Assembly (NCBI RefSeq): GCF_945957465.1
Contig: NZ_CAMFLC010000038.1
Coordinates: 1 to 33,423, forward strand
Length of the DNA stretch: 33,423 nt
Reading direction: 5' to 3'
DNA from: an uncultured Leifsonia sp.
GTDB taxonomy: Bacteria > Actinomycetota > Actinomycetes > Actinomycetales > Microbacteriaceae
The position numbers were made by a program, and so were the translations under genes. This document shows, piece by piece, positions 7,712 through 17,246 of this stretch. How positions within the stretch are numbered: the stretch's first letter is position 1; the number at the start of each line of letters is the position of its first letter. A model generated the notes under the pieces. That model was not told where the DNA came from and did no database searches. It was given only the letters and a program-made list of their open reading frames with translations.

Positions 7712-9847
7712 TTGGCCGCACAAGACCCGACTCAGAACCACCCCGGACCTCAGTCCCGGCCGCGACGGCTTGCGGCGGCTGCGGGCTTTCTCGGGCTCAG
7801 TGCGACTGCCGGCGTGCTCATCAGCGCGCTGGTGGCACCGGTCGTCGCCGTCGCGGGCGTCGCAGCGGAGACGGGCGTCCAGCTCTTCGAGACGATGCCG
7901 GAAGCCCTGACCCCCGACGCGCTCGCGCAGACGACGGATATCTACGCGAAGAACGCGGCCGGCGAGCCGGTGCTGCTGGCCTCGGTCTACGAGCAGAACA
8001 GGAAGAACGTGCCGTGGGAGGCGATCTCCCTCTTCGCGAAAGACGCCGTGGTGTCGACAGAGGACCCGCGGTTCTATCGGCACGGCGGAGTCGACGTCAC
8101 CTCGGCGGTCCGGGCCGCGATCGGCAACGCCGCCTCCGGCGAGGTCGGCTCGGGCGCATCGACCATCTCGATGCAGTACGTCAAGAACATTCTCGTGCAG
8201 CGGGCCGAGGCCATCCGCGACAAGGACGAGCGGGAGGCCGCCTATGAAGAGGCCGTGAAGACGAGCCTGGACAGGAAGCTCCGTGAGATGCGTCTCGCGA
8301 TCAGCCTCGAGAAGAGCCTTACCAAACAGCAGATCCTGCTCGGCTACCTCAACATCGCGCACTTCGGCGGTTCGGTCTACGGCATCCAGGCGGCGGCGGA
8401 GTACTACTTCGGCGTGAACGCGTCCGACCTCACGCTCGCGCAGGCCGCCTCGCTCGTCGCGATGGTCAACGAGCCGAACGGGCTGCGCATCGACGACCCG
8501 GACAACATCGGCGACAACACGTTCCGTCGCGACAACGACGTCCTCCCGGCCATGCTCAAGCAGCGCACCATCACGCAGGCGCAGTACGACGAGGCCATCG
8601 CGACCCCGGTCGAGCCGAAGATCACACCGCCCTCCACCGGCTGCCACGCCGCGAACCCGCTCGGGGCCGGCTTCTTCTGCGATTACGTGCAGCGCGTCAT
8701 CGAGAACGAGAAGGTCCTCACCGACCCGAAGGACGCGAATTACAGCACGCTGACACGCGGTGGCTACGACATCTTCACGACACTCGACCTCGACCTCCAG
8801 GCCGCGGCCGTGAGCGCGGTCGACGAGTACGTTCCGCGCAGCACGGATGTGCTCGACATCGGCTCGTCCCTCGTCACCGTCGAGCCGGGTACCGGAAAGA
8901 TCCTCGCGATGGCCCAGAACAAAGACTTCAACGCCGACCCCGACGCGGCGTCCGCGGGCAACACGGCTATCAACTACGGAGCCGACTACGACTACGGCGG
9001 ATCAAGCGGCTTCCAGGCGGGATCGACATACAAGGTCTTCACGCTGGCCGAGTGGCTCAAGGACGGACGGTCGCTCAGCGACCCGGTCAACGGGGATGCA
9101 CGGCCACTCAACCTGTCCACCTTCAAGGACAGCTGCCAGGGCACGGGTTCCGGTTCGTACTCCCCGAAGAACGACGGAGCGCAGCGCCCCGGCACCATGT
9201 CGGTGCGGGCGGCCACGGCGGGGTCGGTCAACGGCGCGTTCTTCTCGATGGCCCAGAAACTGGACCAGTGCGAGATCCGCAAGACGGCGGAGGCCTTCGG
9301 ACTCAAGCGCGCCGACGGCAAGGAGCTGACGTCCTACGTTTCGGACGTGCTCGGCACCAATGAGGTGTCACCGGTACGGATGGCCTCCGCATTCGCGGCC
9401 ATCGCCAACAAAGGCGTGTACTGCTCGCCGATCGCGATCGAGCGGATCGTGGCGCCGGACGGATCGGATGTGCCGGTTCCGCAGAGTGCGTGCTCCGCGG
9501 CGGTCGCGCCGGAAGTCGCCGCCACAATGGCGTCGGCTCTCGAGAGCGTGATCACCGGAGGCACCGGGAGCGCCTCCAACCCGCGCGACGGCGTGCCCGT
9601 CTTCGGAAAGACCGGCACGACGGACTCCGAGAAGGACACCTGGTTTGTCGGCGCGACCACGACGCTGGCGACGGCTGTCTGGGTGGGCAATGTCACGGGC
9701 GGCGTCTCGCTGCGGCGGTCGAAGGTGGGAGGTATCCAAGCCGACACCCTCCGCCACCGGGTGTGGAAGCAGTACATGACCGCGGCGAACGCCCGGTTCC
9801 CCGGCGGCGGCCTGCCCGAGGCGGTGTCCCGCCCGGTACGGGACTGA
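7712..9847 (+). CDS. Class A penicillin-binding protein (bifunctional glycosyltransferase/transpeptidase)
   Basis: A 711-residue membrane-anchored peptidoglycan synthase. Residues about 20-50 form the membrane anchor. The GT51 domain shows EDPRFYRHGG with the catalytic Glu at 117, and GASTISMQYVKN (148-159). The transpeptidase domain has the SxxK serine motif S438-TYK, SVN (505-507) and KTG (633-635). It polymerises lipid II and cross-links the stem peptides outside the membrane. The reading begins at a TTG at 7712 preceded by a GAGAGGCGAGAG purine-rich stretch; no ATG exists before the membrane segment, which supports this start. A palindrome at 7629-7652 lies in its promoter region. It is a single gene; the EamA gene follows after 56 bp and is probably independent in function. 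Confidence 0.95.
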   Translation: MAAQDPTQNHPGPQSRPRRLAAAAGFLGLSATAGVLISALVAPVVAVAGVAAETGVQLFETMPEALTPDALAQTTDIYAKNAAGEPVLLASVYEQNRKNVPWEAISLFAKDAVVSTEDPRFYRHGGVDVTSAVRAAIGNAASGEVGSGASTISMQYVKNILVQRAEAIRDKDEREAAYEEAVKTSLDRKLREMRLAISLEKSLTKQQILLGYLNIAHFGGSVYGIQAAAEYYFGVNASDLTLAQAASLVAMVNEPNGLRIDDPDNIGDNTFRRDNDVLPAMLKQRTITQAQYDEAIATPVEPKITPPSTGCHAANPLGAGFFCDYVQRVIENEKVLTDPKDANYSTLTRGGYDIFTTLDLDLQAAAVSAVDEYVPRSTDVLDIGSSLVTVEPGTGKILAMAQNKDFNADPDAASAGNTAINYGADYDYGGSSGFQAGSTYKVFTLAEWLKDGRSLSDPVNGDARPLNLSTFKDSCQGTGSGSYSPKNDGAQRPGTMSVRAATAGSVNGAFFSMAQKLDQCEIRKTAEAFGLKRADGKELTSYVSDVLGTNEVSPVRMASAFAAIANKGVYCSPIAIERIVAPDGSDVPVPQSACSAAVAPEVAATMASALESVITGGTGSASNPRDGVPVFGKTGTTDSEKDTWFVGATTTLATAVWVGNVTGGVSLRRSKVGGIQADTLRHRVWKQYMTAANARFPGGGLPEAVSRPVRD

Positions 9848-9903
9848 ACGCGTCGTCCGATTCGCGCCGGTAGGCCGTCGGCGGTGGGCAGTAGCCTCGA
9901 CGG

Positions 9904-10806
9904 GTGAAGGTCGCTCTGCAGTTCATCGCCATGGGCCTCGTCTGGGGTGCCAGCTTCCTGTTCATGAAAGTGGCGCTCGAGGGCGTCGCCTTCGGTCAGG
10001 TGGCATGGGCTCGGCTGATCTTCGGTGCGGTGACGCTCGGGATCATCGTGCTCGCCACCCGAAGCCGCCTTCCGCGGCAGCCCATCGTGTACCTCCACTT
10101 CGTGGTCGTGGCGATCACCTACTGCGTGGTTCCGTTCCTCCTGTTCGCCTGGGCCGAGCAGTACGTGTCATCGAGCCTCGCGAGCATCTACAACGCCGTC
10201 ACGCCGATCACGACGGCGATCCTCGCGACCGCCGCTTTCCGGGTGGAGAGGCTCAACCGTGACCAGGTGCTCGGCGTGCTCGTAGGAGTCGTTGGCGTGG
10301 TCGTCGTGGTCGGCCCCTGGTCGATCGCGGCGCTCTCCGGAAGCGTGTGGGGACAGCTGGCGTGCCTCGGCGCCGTGACCTGCTACGGCTTCAGCTTCGG
10401 CTACATCCGGCGCTTCATCAGCCACCGGGACATCCCCGCCACCACCGTCGCGTTCCTCAACATCGGGCTCGCGGCGGCGATCATGCTCGTGCTCACGCCG
10501 GTCGTGGCACTCTCGCCGATCAGGTTCAGCTGGCCTGTGCTGCTCAGTCTGCTCGCGCTCGGAGCCCTCGGGACCGGCGTCGTCTACATCTGGAACATGA
10601 ACGTGCTGCGGGCCTGGGGTCCCACGGCGACCTCCGGGGTGACCTATGTGACGCCGGTGGTCGGAGTCGCGCTCGGCATCCTCGTGCTCGGCGAACATCT
10701 GAGCTGGAACGAGCCCGTCGGCGCGGTGATCGTCCTCGCCGGGATTCTGCTCACGCAGCAGCGCGTCCGTCTCTTCACGCGCCGACAGGCCGACCTCGTC
10801 ACGTGA
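9904..10806 (+). CDS. EamA (DMT superfamily) permease
   Basis: A 300-residue inner-membrane protein with about ten hydrophobic helices arranged as two repeated EamA domains (about residues 3-140 and 150-290). Typical features are MGLVWGASFLFMK at the N-terminus, the SSLASIYNAVTPITTAIL segment that ends the first repeat, and the matching SGVTYVTPVVGVALGILVLGE in the second. Members export amino acids or other metabolites, but the substrate cannot be deduced from sequence. The start is a GTG at 9904. It is convergent with purL, whose stop lies 22 bp away. Confidence 0.9.
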   Translation: MKVALQFIAMGLVWGASFLFMKVALEGVAFGQVAWARLIFGAVTLGIIVLATRSRLPRQPIVYLHFVVVAITYCVVPFLLFAWAEQYVSSSLASIYNAVTPITTAILATAAFRVERLNRDQVLGVLVGVVGVVVVVGPWSIAALSGSVWGQLACLGAVTCYGFSFGYIRRFISHRDIPATTVAFLNIGLAAAIMLVLTPVVALSPIRFSWPVLLSLLALGALGTGVVYIWNMNVLRAWGPTATSGVTYVTPVVGVALGILVLGEHLSWNEPVGAVIVLAGILLTQQRVRLFTRRQADLVT

Positions 10807-10827
10807 AGCCGCGCTTCGAGCGGAACG

Positions 10828-13146
10828 TCAGGCGACCGTCGGGCCGAAGTGCTCGGGGAGGGTCGAGCGGTGCACGCCGCGCAGCTCCTCGACACCGATG
10901 GTGAAGAGGTCCTGCACTTCGAGGACCGGCTGGGTGCCGAGCTCGGCGTCGGTGACGCCGATGCGCAGGAGAGGAACGCCGCGTCCCTCGCACAGCCCAC
11001 GGAATTTCACGTCGTCCTCGCGCGGAACCGACACGATGACGCGCGCGGTGGATTCGCTGAAGAGCGCGGTCGCCGCGTCGACGCCGTCGCGCTCCTGAAG
11101 CTCGCCCAGCCAGACACGTGCACCCACACCGAACCGCATCACGCTCTCAGCGAGCGCCTGGATCAGGCCGCCGTCGGCGAGGTCGTGCGCCGATGAGATG
11201 AGGCCCTCCTGCGACGCCGCGTGGAGTGCCTCGGCCAGCGTGCGCTCCGCGGCGAGGTCGACCGCCGGCGGGCGGCCGCCGAGGTGGCCGTGAACGGTGC
11301 CCGCCCACGCCGAACCGTCGAGCTCCTCACGCGTGATGCCGAGCAGGTAGATGTTCTCGCCCTCGTCCTGCCAGCCGGCGGGGATGCGGCGGGCGACGTC
11401 GTCGATCACGCCGAGCACCCCGACGACGGGCGTCGGGAAGATCGGGGTGTCCCCGGTCTGGTTGTAGAACGAGACGTTGCCACCGGTGACCGGGACCTCG
11501 AGCTCGAGGCAGGCGTCGGAGAGACCCTCGACCGCCTGCGAGAACTGCCACATGACCTCGGGGTTCTCGGGGCTGCCGAAGTTGAGGCAGTCGGTGACCG
11601 CGACCGGCACGGCGCCGGAGGCGGCCACGTTGCGGTAGGCCTCCGCGAGGGCGAGCTTGGCGCCCTGCTTCGGGTCGAGCTGGCAGTAGCGGCCGTTGGC
11701 GTCGGTCGCGATCGCGAAGCCGAGCCCGCTCTCCTCGTCGACCCGGATCATGCCGGAGTCGTCTGGGAAAGCGAGCGCGGTGTTGCCGCCGACGAAGTAG
11801 TCGTACTGGTCGGTGATCCAGCTCTTGTCGGCCAGGTTGGCGCTGCCGAGGAGGGCGAGCGTCTGCTCGCGCAGCGCGTCGCCGGATGCCGGGCGGGGCA
11901 GCACGGACGCGGAGTCGGCCTGGAGGGCGTCGATCCACGCCGGGTAGGCGACCGGGCGCTCGTAGACCGGCCCGTCGACCGCGACGGTGCGCGGGTCGAC
12001 GTTGACGATCTCCTCGCCCCGCCAGTTGATGACGAGGCGGCCCGTGTCGGTGACCTCGCCGAGCACGCTGGTCTCGACATCCCACTTGGCCGTGACGGCG
12101 AGGAAGGCGTCGAGCAGCTCGGGCTTGACGACCGCCATCATGCGCTCCTGGCTCTCGGACATGAGGATCTCCTCGGCCGTGAGCGTGGGGTCGCGCAGCA
12201 ACACGCTGTCGAGCTCGATGAACATGCCGCCGTCGCCGTTGGAGGCGAGCTCGGAGGTGGCGCACGAGATCCCGGCGGCACCCAGGTCTTGGATGCCCTC
12301 GACGAGCTTGTCGCGGTAGAGCTCGAGGCAGCACTCGATGAGCACCTTCTCGGCGAACGGGTCGCCGACCTGCACGGCGGGGCGCTTGGTCGGGCCGCCG
12401 GCCGAGAACGTGTCGGAGGCCAGGATGCTCGCACCGCCGATGCCGTCGCCACCCGTGCGGGCGCCGAACAGCACGACCTTGTTGCCGATTCCGGACGCGT
12501 TGGCCAGATGCAGGTCTTCATGGCGCAGCACGCCGACCGAGAGGGCGTTGACCAGCGGGTTGCCCTGGTATACCGGGTCGAAGTAGGTCTCGCCGCCGAT
12601 GTTCGGGAGGCCGAGGCAGTTTCCGTAGAACGAGATGCCGGAGACGACGCCGTGGACCACGCGTGCCGTGTCGGCCTGGTCGATCGCGCCGAAGCGCAGC
12701 TGGTCCATCACCGCGACGGGGCGTGCGCCCATCGAGATGATGTCGCGCACGATGCCGCCGACGCCCGTCGCGGCGCCCTGGAACGGCTCGATGTACGACG
12801 GGTGGTTGTGCGACTCGACCTTGAAGGTGACGGCCCAGCCTTCGCCGACATCGACGACCCCGGCGTTCTCGCCCATGCCCACCATGAGGTTCTTCTTCAT
12901 CGTCGGTGAGACCTTCTGCCCGAACTGGCGCAGGTAGATCTTCGACGACTTGTAGGAGCAGTGCTCCGACCACATGACCGAGTACATCGCCAGCTCCCCG
13001 GAGGTGGGGCGCCGGCCGAGGATCTCACGGATGCGCGCGTACTCGTCGCTCTTGAGGCCGAGAGCCGCGTACGGCTGCTCTTTCTCCGGCGTCGCGGCGG
13101 CGTTCGCGACGGTGTCGACGACGTGCTGGATTGAGGTGTCGGTCAC
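10828..13146 (-). CDS. purL: Phosphoribosylformylglycinamidine synthase subunit PurL (small form)
   Basis: A 772-residue ATP-dependent synthetase that converts FGAR, with ammonia delivered by PurQ, to FGAM in de novo purine synthesis. Landmarks are [15 protein letters not shown] with the active-site His62, ESHNHPS (111-117), [13 protein letters not shown] (125-136) and [13 protein letters not shown] in the first half; the second half repeats the AIRS-type fold. The length matches small PurL, which requires PurQ and PurS; both are encoded about 3 kb away at 16202-17157. Translation starts at GTG 13146 with CTGGAG about 8 nt upstream. It follows ilvD on the same strand, separated by a 75-bp palindrome. 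Confidence 0.97.
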   Translation of the reverse strand: MTDTSIQHVVDTVANAAATPEKEQPYAALGLKSDEYARIREILGRRPTSGELAMYSVMWSEHCSYKSSKIYLRQFGQKVSPTMKKNLMVGMGENAGVVDVGEGWAVTFKVESHNHPSYIEPFQGAATGVGGIVRDIISMGARPVAVMDQLRFGAIDQADTARVVHGVVSGISFYGNCLGLPNIGGETYFDPVYQGNPLVNALSVGVLRHEDLHLANASGIGNKVVLFGARTGGDGIGGASILASDTFSAGGPTKRPAVQVGDPFAEKVLIECCLELYRDKLVEGIQDLGAAGISCATSELASNGDGGMFIELDSVLLRDPTLTAEEILMSESQERMMAVVKPELLDAFLAVTAKWDVETSVLGEVTDTGRLVINWRGEEIVNVDPRTVAVDGPVYERPVAYPAWIDALQADSASVLPRPASGDALREQTLALLGSANLADKSWITDQYDYFVGGNTALAFPDDSGMIRVDEESGLGFAIATDANGRYCQLDPKQGAKLALAEAYRNVAASGAVPVAVTDCLNFGSPENPEVMWQFSQAVEGLSDACLELEVPVTGGNVSFYNQTGDTPIFPTPVVGVLGVIDDVARRIPAGWQDEGENIYLLGITREELDGSAWAGTVHGHLGGRPPAVDLAAERTLAEALHAASQEGLISSAHDLADGGLIQALAESVMRFGVGARVWLGELQERDGVDAATALFSESTARVIVSVPREDDVKFRGLCEGRGVPLLRIGVTDAELGTQPVLEVQDLFTIGVEELRGVHRSTLPEHFGPTVA

Positions 13147-13293
13147 GCGGGCACTCCAGGCTGCTGGGGGTGGCGGGGATAGGGCAAGTCTACCGGCGCT
13201 CGGGCCCCTGTCGGACGCGCACAGCGGCAGGATGCGGGCTGGGGGAACGGGCTCCGCGGGCTGCCGGATGGAGGCGTATCGGCTGGAGGCGTG

Positions 13294-13368
13294 AGGGGCG
13301 GCCGAAGGGCGCGCTAACGCCGCTAAAACCCGTCTTTAGAGGCGTTTACGCGCCCTTCGGCTGCCCCT
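13294..13368. repeat. 75-bp imperfect palindrome between ilvD and purL
   Basis: The outer arms AGGGGCGGCCGAAGGGCGCG and CGCGCCCTTCGGCTGCCCCT pair at 19 of 20 positions, the exception being a G-T wobble. The inner arms AACGCCGCTAAA and TTTAGAGGCGTT continue the pairing with one mismatch around a very short loop. It lies 22 bp after the ilvD stop and 148 bp before purL. No T-tract follows on either strand, so it is not a standard terminator; it may still end or stabilise ilvD transcripts, or be a mobile palindromic repeat. Confidence 0.75.
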
Positions 13369-13389
13369 CGATCGCCCCTCGGCGACCGT

Positions 13390-15255
13390 TCAGGAGGCCG
13401 GGACCGTTGCGCGTGTGAGCTGGTCGACGTCGCGGGCGGCGCCCTGGTCGGCCGAGAGCGCCATCGCCGCGTACGCCCGCAGCGCGGCCGACACCGGGCG
13501 GTCGCGGTCCAGGGGCCGGTAGCCGCGGCCGGCCTCCAGAGCCTCGCGGCGGGCGTCCAGCACGGCGTCGGGGACGTCCAGGCGCAGCGCGCGCGAGTGC
13601 ACATCGATCGAGATCGTGTCGCCGTCCTCGACGAGGGCGATCAGGCCGCCGGCCGCCGCCTCCGGCGAGACATGCCCGATGGACAGGCCGGAGGTTCCGC
13701 CCGAGAACCGTCCGTCGGTGATGAGCGCGCACTTCGCGCCCAGGCCGCGGCCCTTCAGGAACGACGTCGGGTACAGCATCTCCTGCATCCCCGGGCCGCC
13801 GCGCGGGCCTTCGTAGCGGATGACGACCACATCGCCCTCCTTGACGCGCTTGCCCAGGATCGCCTCGACCGCGGCCTCCTGCGAGTCCACGACCACGGCC
13901 GGGCCGGAGAAGGCGAGGATGCTCTCGTCCACGCCCGCGGTCTTCACGACGGCGCCGTCGGGGGCCAGGTTGCCGCGCAGGATGGCGAGGCCGCCGTCCT
14001 TCGAGTGCGCGTGCGCCACGTCGCGGATGACGCCGGCCGACGCATCCCGGTCGAGCTCGTGCCACCGCTCCGACTGCGAGAAGGCGGCGGACGAACGCAC
14101 GCCGCCCGGTGCGGCGTGGAACAGCTCGATCGCCTCGGGGGAGGCCGAGCCGCCGCGGATGTCCCACTCCGACAGCCACGCCTGCAGCGACGGCGCGTGG
14201 ATCGAGTGCACGTCGCGGTCGAGCAGGCCGGCCCGGTCCAGCTCGCCGAGAAGGGCGGGGACGCCGCCGGCGCGGTGCACGTCCTCCACCAGGGCGGCAC
14301 CGTTCGGGGCGACCTTGGACAGGCACGGAACCCTGCGGGACAGCGCGTCGATGTCGGTGAGGTCGTAGTCGATGCCGCCCTCGCGTGCCGCCGCGAGCAG
14401 ATGCAGGATCGTGTTGGTCGACCCGCCCATCGCGATGTCGAGCGCCATCGCATTGCCGAAGGCGGCGCTGGTCGCGATGGAGCGGGGAAGCACCGACGCG
14501 TCGTCCTGGTCGTAGTAGCGGTGCGCCAGCTCGACGGCCGTCGCGCCCGCCTTCTCGTACAGCGCCTTGCGGGCCGTGTGCGTGGCGAGCGTCGACCCGT
14601 TGCCGGGGAGCGCCAGGCCCAGCGCCTCGGTGAGGAAGTTCATCGAGTTCGCGGTGAACATCCCCGAGCAGGAGCCGCAGGTCGGGCACGCGTTCTCCTC
14701 GATGCGGAGCAGCTCGGAGTCGGACACGGCGTCGTTCGCCGAGTCGGCGATGGCCGAGATCAGGTCGAGCTTGCGCACCGTGCCGTCGACCAGCACCGTG
14801 CGGCCGCCCTCCATCGGTCCGCCGGAGACGAAGACCGTCGGGATGTTCAGGCGCAGAGCGGCCAGGAGCATTCCCGGCGTGATCTTGTCGCAGTTGGAGA
14901 CGCAGACCAGGGCGTCGGCGCAGTGCGCGTTGACCATGTACTCGACCGAGTCGGCGATCAGCTCGCGCGACGGCAGCGAGTAGAGCATGCCGCCGTGCCC
15001 CATGGCGATCCCGTCGTCGACCGCGATCGTGTTGAACTCGCGCGGGATGCCGCCGGCGGCCTGCACGGCCTGCGACACGACGCGACCGACCGGCTGCAGG
15101 TGGGTGTGGCCGGGGACGAACTCGGTGAAGCTGTTCGCGACGGCGACGATCGGCTTGCCGAAGTCCTCCCGGGCGACGCCGGCGGCGCGCAGGAGGGCGC
15201 GGGCGCCGGCCATGTTGCGGCCGTGGGTGACAGTGCGGGAGCGAAGAGCGGGCAT
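13390..15255 (-). CDS. ilvD: Dihydroxy-acid dehydratase
   Basis: A 621-residue Fe-S enzyme of valine, isoleucine and pantothenate synthesis that dehydrates 2,3-dihydroxy-3-methylbutanoate or 2,3-dihydroxy-3-methylpentanoate to the 2-keto acid. Cluster ligands are visible in SNCDKITPG (Cys122) and [10 protein letters not shown] (Cys190, 193, 196). GHTHLQPVG near residue 50, [11 protein letters not shown] and the C-terminal [16 protein letters not shown] are family hallmarks. The length is close to the 616-residue E. coli-type enzyme. The ATG at 15255 lacks a strong ribosome binding site. The gene diverges from an MmyB-type regulator across a palindrome at 15300-15326 and could share control with it. 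Confidence 0.97.
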   Translation of the reverse strand: MPALRSRTVTHGRNMAGARALLRAAGVAREDFGKPIVAVANSFTEFVPGHTHLQPVGRVVSQAVQAAGGIPREFNTIAVDDGIAMGHGGMLYSLPSRELIADSVEYMVNAHCADALVCVSNCDKITPGMLLAALRLNIPTVFVSGGPMEGGRTVLVDGTVRKLDLISAIADSANDAVSDSELLRIEENACPTCGSCSGMFTANSMNFLTEALGLALPGNGSTLATHTARKALYEKAGATAVELAHRYYDQDDASVLPRSIATSAAFGNAMALDIAMGGSTNTILHLLAAAREGGIDYDLTDIDALSRRVPCLSKVAPNGAALVEDVHRAGGVPALLGELDRAGLLDRDVHSIHAPSLQAWLSEWDIRGGSASPEAIELFHAAPGGVRSSAAFSQSERWHELDRDASAGVIRDVAHAHSKDGGLAILRGNLAPDGAVVKTAGVDESILAFSGPAVVVDSQEAAVEAILGKRVKEGDVVVIRYEGPRGGPGMQEMLYPTSFLKGRGLGAKCALITDGRFSGGTSGLSIGHVSPEAAAGGLIALVEDGDTISIDVHSRALRLDVPDAVLDARREALEAGRGYRPLDRDRPVSAALRAYAAMALSADQGAARDVDQLTRATVPAS

Positions 15256-15297
15256 GGTCTCATGCTGCGGGTGCGTTGCCGTGCCCGGAAGACGCTG

Positions 15298-15326
15298 CTG
15301 ATACTAGTAGTGGGAGCACTAGTATC
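15298..15326. promoter_or_regulatory. Palindromic operator overlapping the regulator promoter, leaderless start likely
   Basis: GATACTAGT (15300-15308) and ACTAGTATC (15318-15326) are perfect reverse complements around a 9-bp spacer. On the plus strand CTGATA (15298-15303) and TAGTAT (15320-15325) are spaced 16 bp apart like -35 and -10 boxes, and the GTG of the downstream regulator begins 6 nt after the -10, as expected for a leaderless transcript. The symmetry places a second TAGTAT facing ilvD. Binding here by the MmyB-type regulator itself is the simplest reading. Confidence 0.65.
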
Positions 15327-15331
15327 GACGC

Positions 15332-16123
15332 GTGGATGCGGACGGAGCACGCGCGGAGCTAGGGCGGTTCCTGCGCAGCAGGCGCGAGCAGGCCGCGCGT
15401 GCCGACTACGGCCTCCCGCCCGTGGGCCGGTCGCGCGACAGAGGCCTCCGCCGTGAGGAGGTCGCCTACCTCTCCGGCGTCAGCGTCACCTGGTACACCT
15501 GGCTGGAGCAGGGACGGCCGATCAACCCGTCGCGGTCGGTGCTCGACGCGGTGGCGCGCACGCTGCGGCTGTCGGCCTCCGAGCACGAGTACCTGCTGTC
15601 GCTCGCCGGTTTCGGCCTCCCGGCGCCGATCGGGACGAGGCCCGTGGAGGACGCGCCGGCCCACGTTCAGCGCCTGCTCGACGCCCTCGGCGACAACCCG
15701 GCGTTCGCGCTGGCCCCGGACTGGGGCATCGCCGGCTGGAACACGGCGTACACGCGGTTGTACCCGAACGTCGCCCGGGCGTCGCGCGAAGACCGCAACC
15801 TCCTCTGGCTCGCCTACACCGACCCCGCCGTGCGCGAGCTGTTGCCGGATTGGGAGGAGACCAGCGCGCGATTCCTGGCGGAGTTCCGCGCCGAGACGGG
15901 TACGCGCGCGGGCGACCCGGCGGTGCGCGCGCTGGTCGCGCGGTTGCGGGAGGCGAGCCCGGAGTTCCGGGAGGCCTGGGACCGCTACGACATCCGGGGC
16001 TTCGCGTCGCGCGAGCGCCGGTTCCGGCACCCCGAGGACGGCGACGTGCGCCTCGAGCATCACCAGCTCACGCCCACCGACCACCCCGACCTCCGCGTGG
16101 TCGTATACACGGCCCTCGGCTGA
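15332..16123 (+). CDS. Helix-turn-helix regulator with MmyB-like ligand-binding domain
   Basis: A 263-residue cytoplasmic transcription factor. Residues about 8-75 form an XRE-type helix-turn-helix (LGRFLRSRREQA, then RGLRREEVAYLSGVSVTWYTWLEQGR, characteristic of this actinobacterial family). Residues about 105-260 match the MmyB-like ligand-binding domain (AFALAPDWGIAGWNTAYTRLYP; LTPTDHPDLRVVVYTAL at the end), which in relatives can bind fatty-acid-like ligands. The GTG start lies just after a perfect inverted repeat, consistent with autoregulation and with a leaderless message. Such regulators often control a neighbouring oxidoreductase, but here the divergent neighbour is ilvD. Confidence 0.9.
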   Translation: MDADGARAELGRFLRSRREQAARADYGLPPVGRSRDRGLRREEVAYLSGVSVTWYTWLEQGRPINPSRSVLDAVARTLRLSASEHEYLLSLAGFGLPAPIGTRPVEDAPAHVQRLLDALGDNPAFALAPDWGIAGWNTAYTRLYPNVARASREDRNLLWLAYTDPAVRELLPDWEETSARFLAEFRAETGTRAGDPAVRALVARLREASPEFREAWDRYDIRGFASRERRFRHPEDGDVRLEHHQLTPTDHPDLRVVVYTALG

Positions 16124-16142
16124 GCAGCCGTCGATTCCGGAG

Positions 16143-16192
16143 CCGTGTACGCCCGAACACGGTGTGTCGCGTGCAGAACTCCGGAACGGAGT
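16143..16192. terminator. Two small hairpins in the convergent gap between the regulator and purQ
   Basis: CCGTGT-N8-ACACGG (16143-16162) and ACTCCG-GAA-CGGAGT (16178-16192) are perfect 6-bp stems in the 78-bp gap between two converging genes. Neither has a clear T-run, so terminator function in both directions is plausible but not certain. Confidence 0.45.
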
Positions 16193-16201
16193 GCGGGGGG
16201 A

Positions 16202-16900
16202 CTACGCCTCGACGAGGGCGGAGCGGATGACGCTGGTGAAGAAGGTGAGACCGCCGGTGCCCGAGCGCATCGCGTGCGCGGTGTCGGGGCCGAAGCCGGG
16301 CTCGACCGCGTGCTCGGGGTGCGGCATGAGGCCGACGACGTTGCCGCGCTCGTTGCGCACACCGGCGATGTCGTCGAGCGAGCCGTTGGGGTTGACGCGC
16401 GTGTAGCGGAACACCACGAGGCCTTCGCCCTCGAGCCGCTTCAGCTCCTCGGCCGAGGCGATGAAGCCGCCCTCGCCGTTCTTGAGCGGGATGATGATCT
16501 CCTGGCCCTGCTCGAACCCGCTCGTCCACGGCGTGCTCGTGTTCTCGACCACGAGGTGCTGGTCGCGGCGGATGAAGTTGCCGTGGTCGTTGCGGATGAG
16601 GCCGCCGGCGACGAGGTGCGCCTCCGCCAGCATCTGGAAGCCGTTGCAGATGCCGAGGACGGGCATCCCCCGGCCGGCCGCGTCCACGACCTCCGTCATG
16701 ATGGGCGAGAGGCTCGCGATGGCGCCGCAGCGCAGGTAGTCGCCATAGCTGAAGCCGCCGGGCAGCACGAGCGCGTCGACGCCCTGGAGGTCGTGGTCGC
16801 CGTGCCAGAGCGCCACCGGCTCGGCGCCGGCCAGCCGGACGGCGCGCAGGGCGTCCCGGTCGTCGAGCGAGCCGGGGAAGGTGATGACGCCGATCCGCAT
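16202..16900 (-). CDS. purQ: Phosphoribosylformylglycinamidine synthase subunit PurQ (glutaminase)
   Basis: A 232-residue class I glutamine amidotransferase that releases ammonia from glutamine for PurL. It begins [14 protein letters not shown]; the nucleophile Cys lies in [14 protein letters not shown], and the catalytic His-x-Glu is in [15 protein letters not shown] near residue 200. Translation is coupled to purS: the purS TGA and the purQ ATG share one base (TGATG). purL is not directly downstream as it often is elsewhere but lies beyond the regulator and ilvD. Confidence 0.97.
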   Translation of the reverse strand: MRIGVITFPGSLDDRDALRAVRLAGAEPVALWHGDHDLQGVDALVLPGGFSYGDYLRCGAIASLSPIMTEVVDAAGRGMPVLGICNGFQMLAEAHLVAGGLIRNDHGNFIRRDQHLVVENTSTPWTSGFEQGQEIIIPLKNGEGGFIASAEELKRLEGEGLVVFRYTRVNPNGSLDDIAGVRNERGNVVGLMPHPEHAVEPGFGPDTAHAMRSGTGGLTFFTSVIRSALVEA

Positions 16901-17157
16901 CAGGCGTCGCCCTCGGGGTAGTGGATGCCCACGACATCCTCGATGACCGAGTTGGAGAGGATCTCGTTCGCGATCTCGGTGACAGCCGCCTTGGTCGCGT
17001 CGTCGATGGGGCCGTCGACGGTCAGCTCGAAGCGCTTGCCCACGCGGACTCCCGAGAACTGCCCCTTGCCGATGCGGGCCAGGGCACCGGCGACCGCCTT
17101 GCCCTGCGGGTCGAGCAGCTCTGCCTTCGGCATGACTTCAACAACGATCGTCGACAA
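16900..17157 (-). CDS. purS: Phosphoribosylformylglycinamidine synthase subunit PurS
   Basis: A small subunit of about 85 residues that bridges PurQ and PurL in the FGAM synthase complex. [21 protein letters not shown] at the N-terminus, [10 protein letters not shown] in the middle and the final [12 protein letters not shown] are typical of PurS. The best start is TTG at 17157, preceded by CGGAGA about 7 nt upstream and giving the usual family length; an in-frame GTG at 17175 would add six residues. It is first in a purS-purQ operon with a 1-nt overlap. Confidence 0.93.
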   Translation of the reverse strand: MSTIVVEVMPKAELLDPQGKAVAGALARIGKGQFSGVRVGKRFELTVDGPIDDATKAAVTEIANEILSNSVIEDVVGIHYPEGDA

Positions 17158-17246
17158 GGGTGATCTCCGCTTCACTCGCGCATCCGGGGCCAGCAGCGAT
17201 TCTACCGTCCCCGCGACACCGCCAGGACGACGGTGGCGAACGGTGC

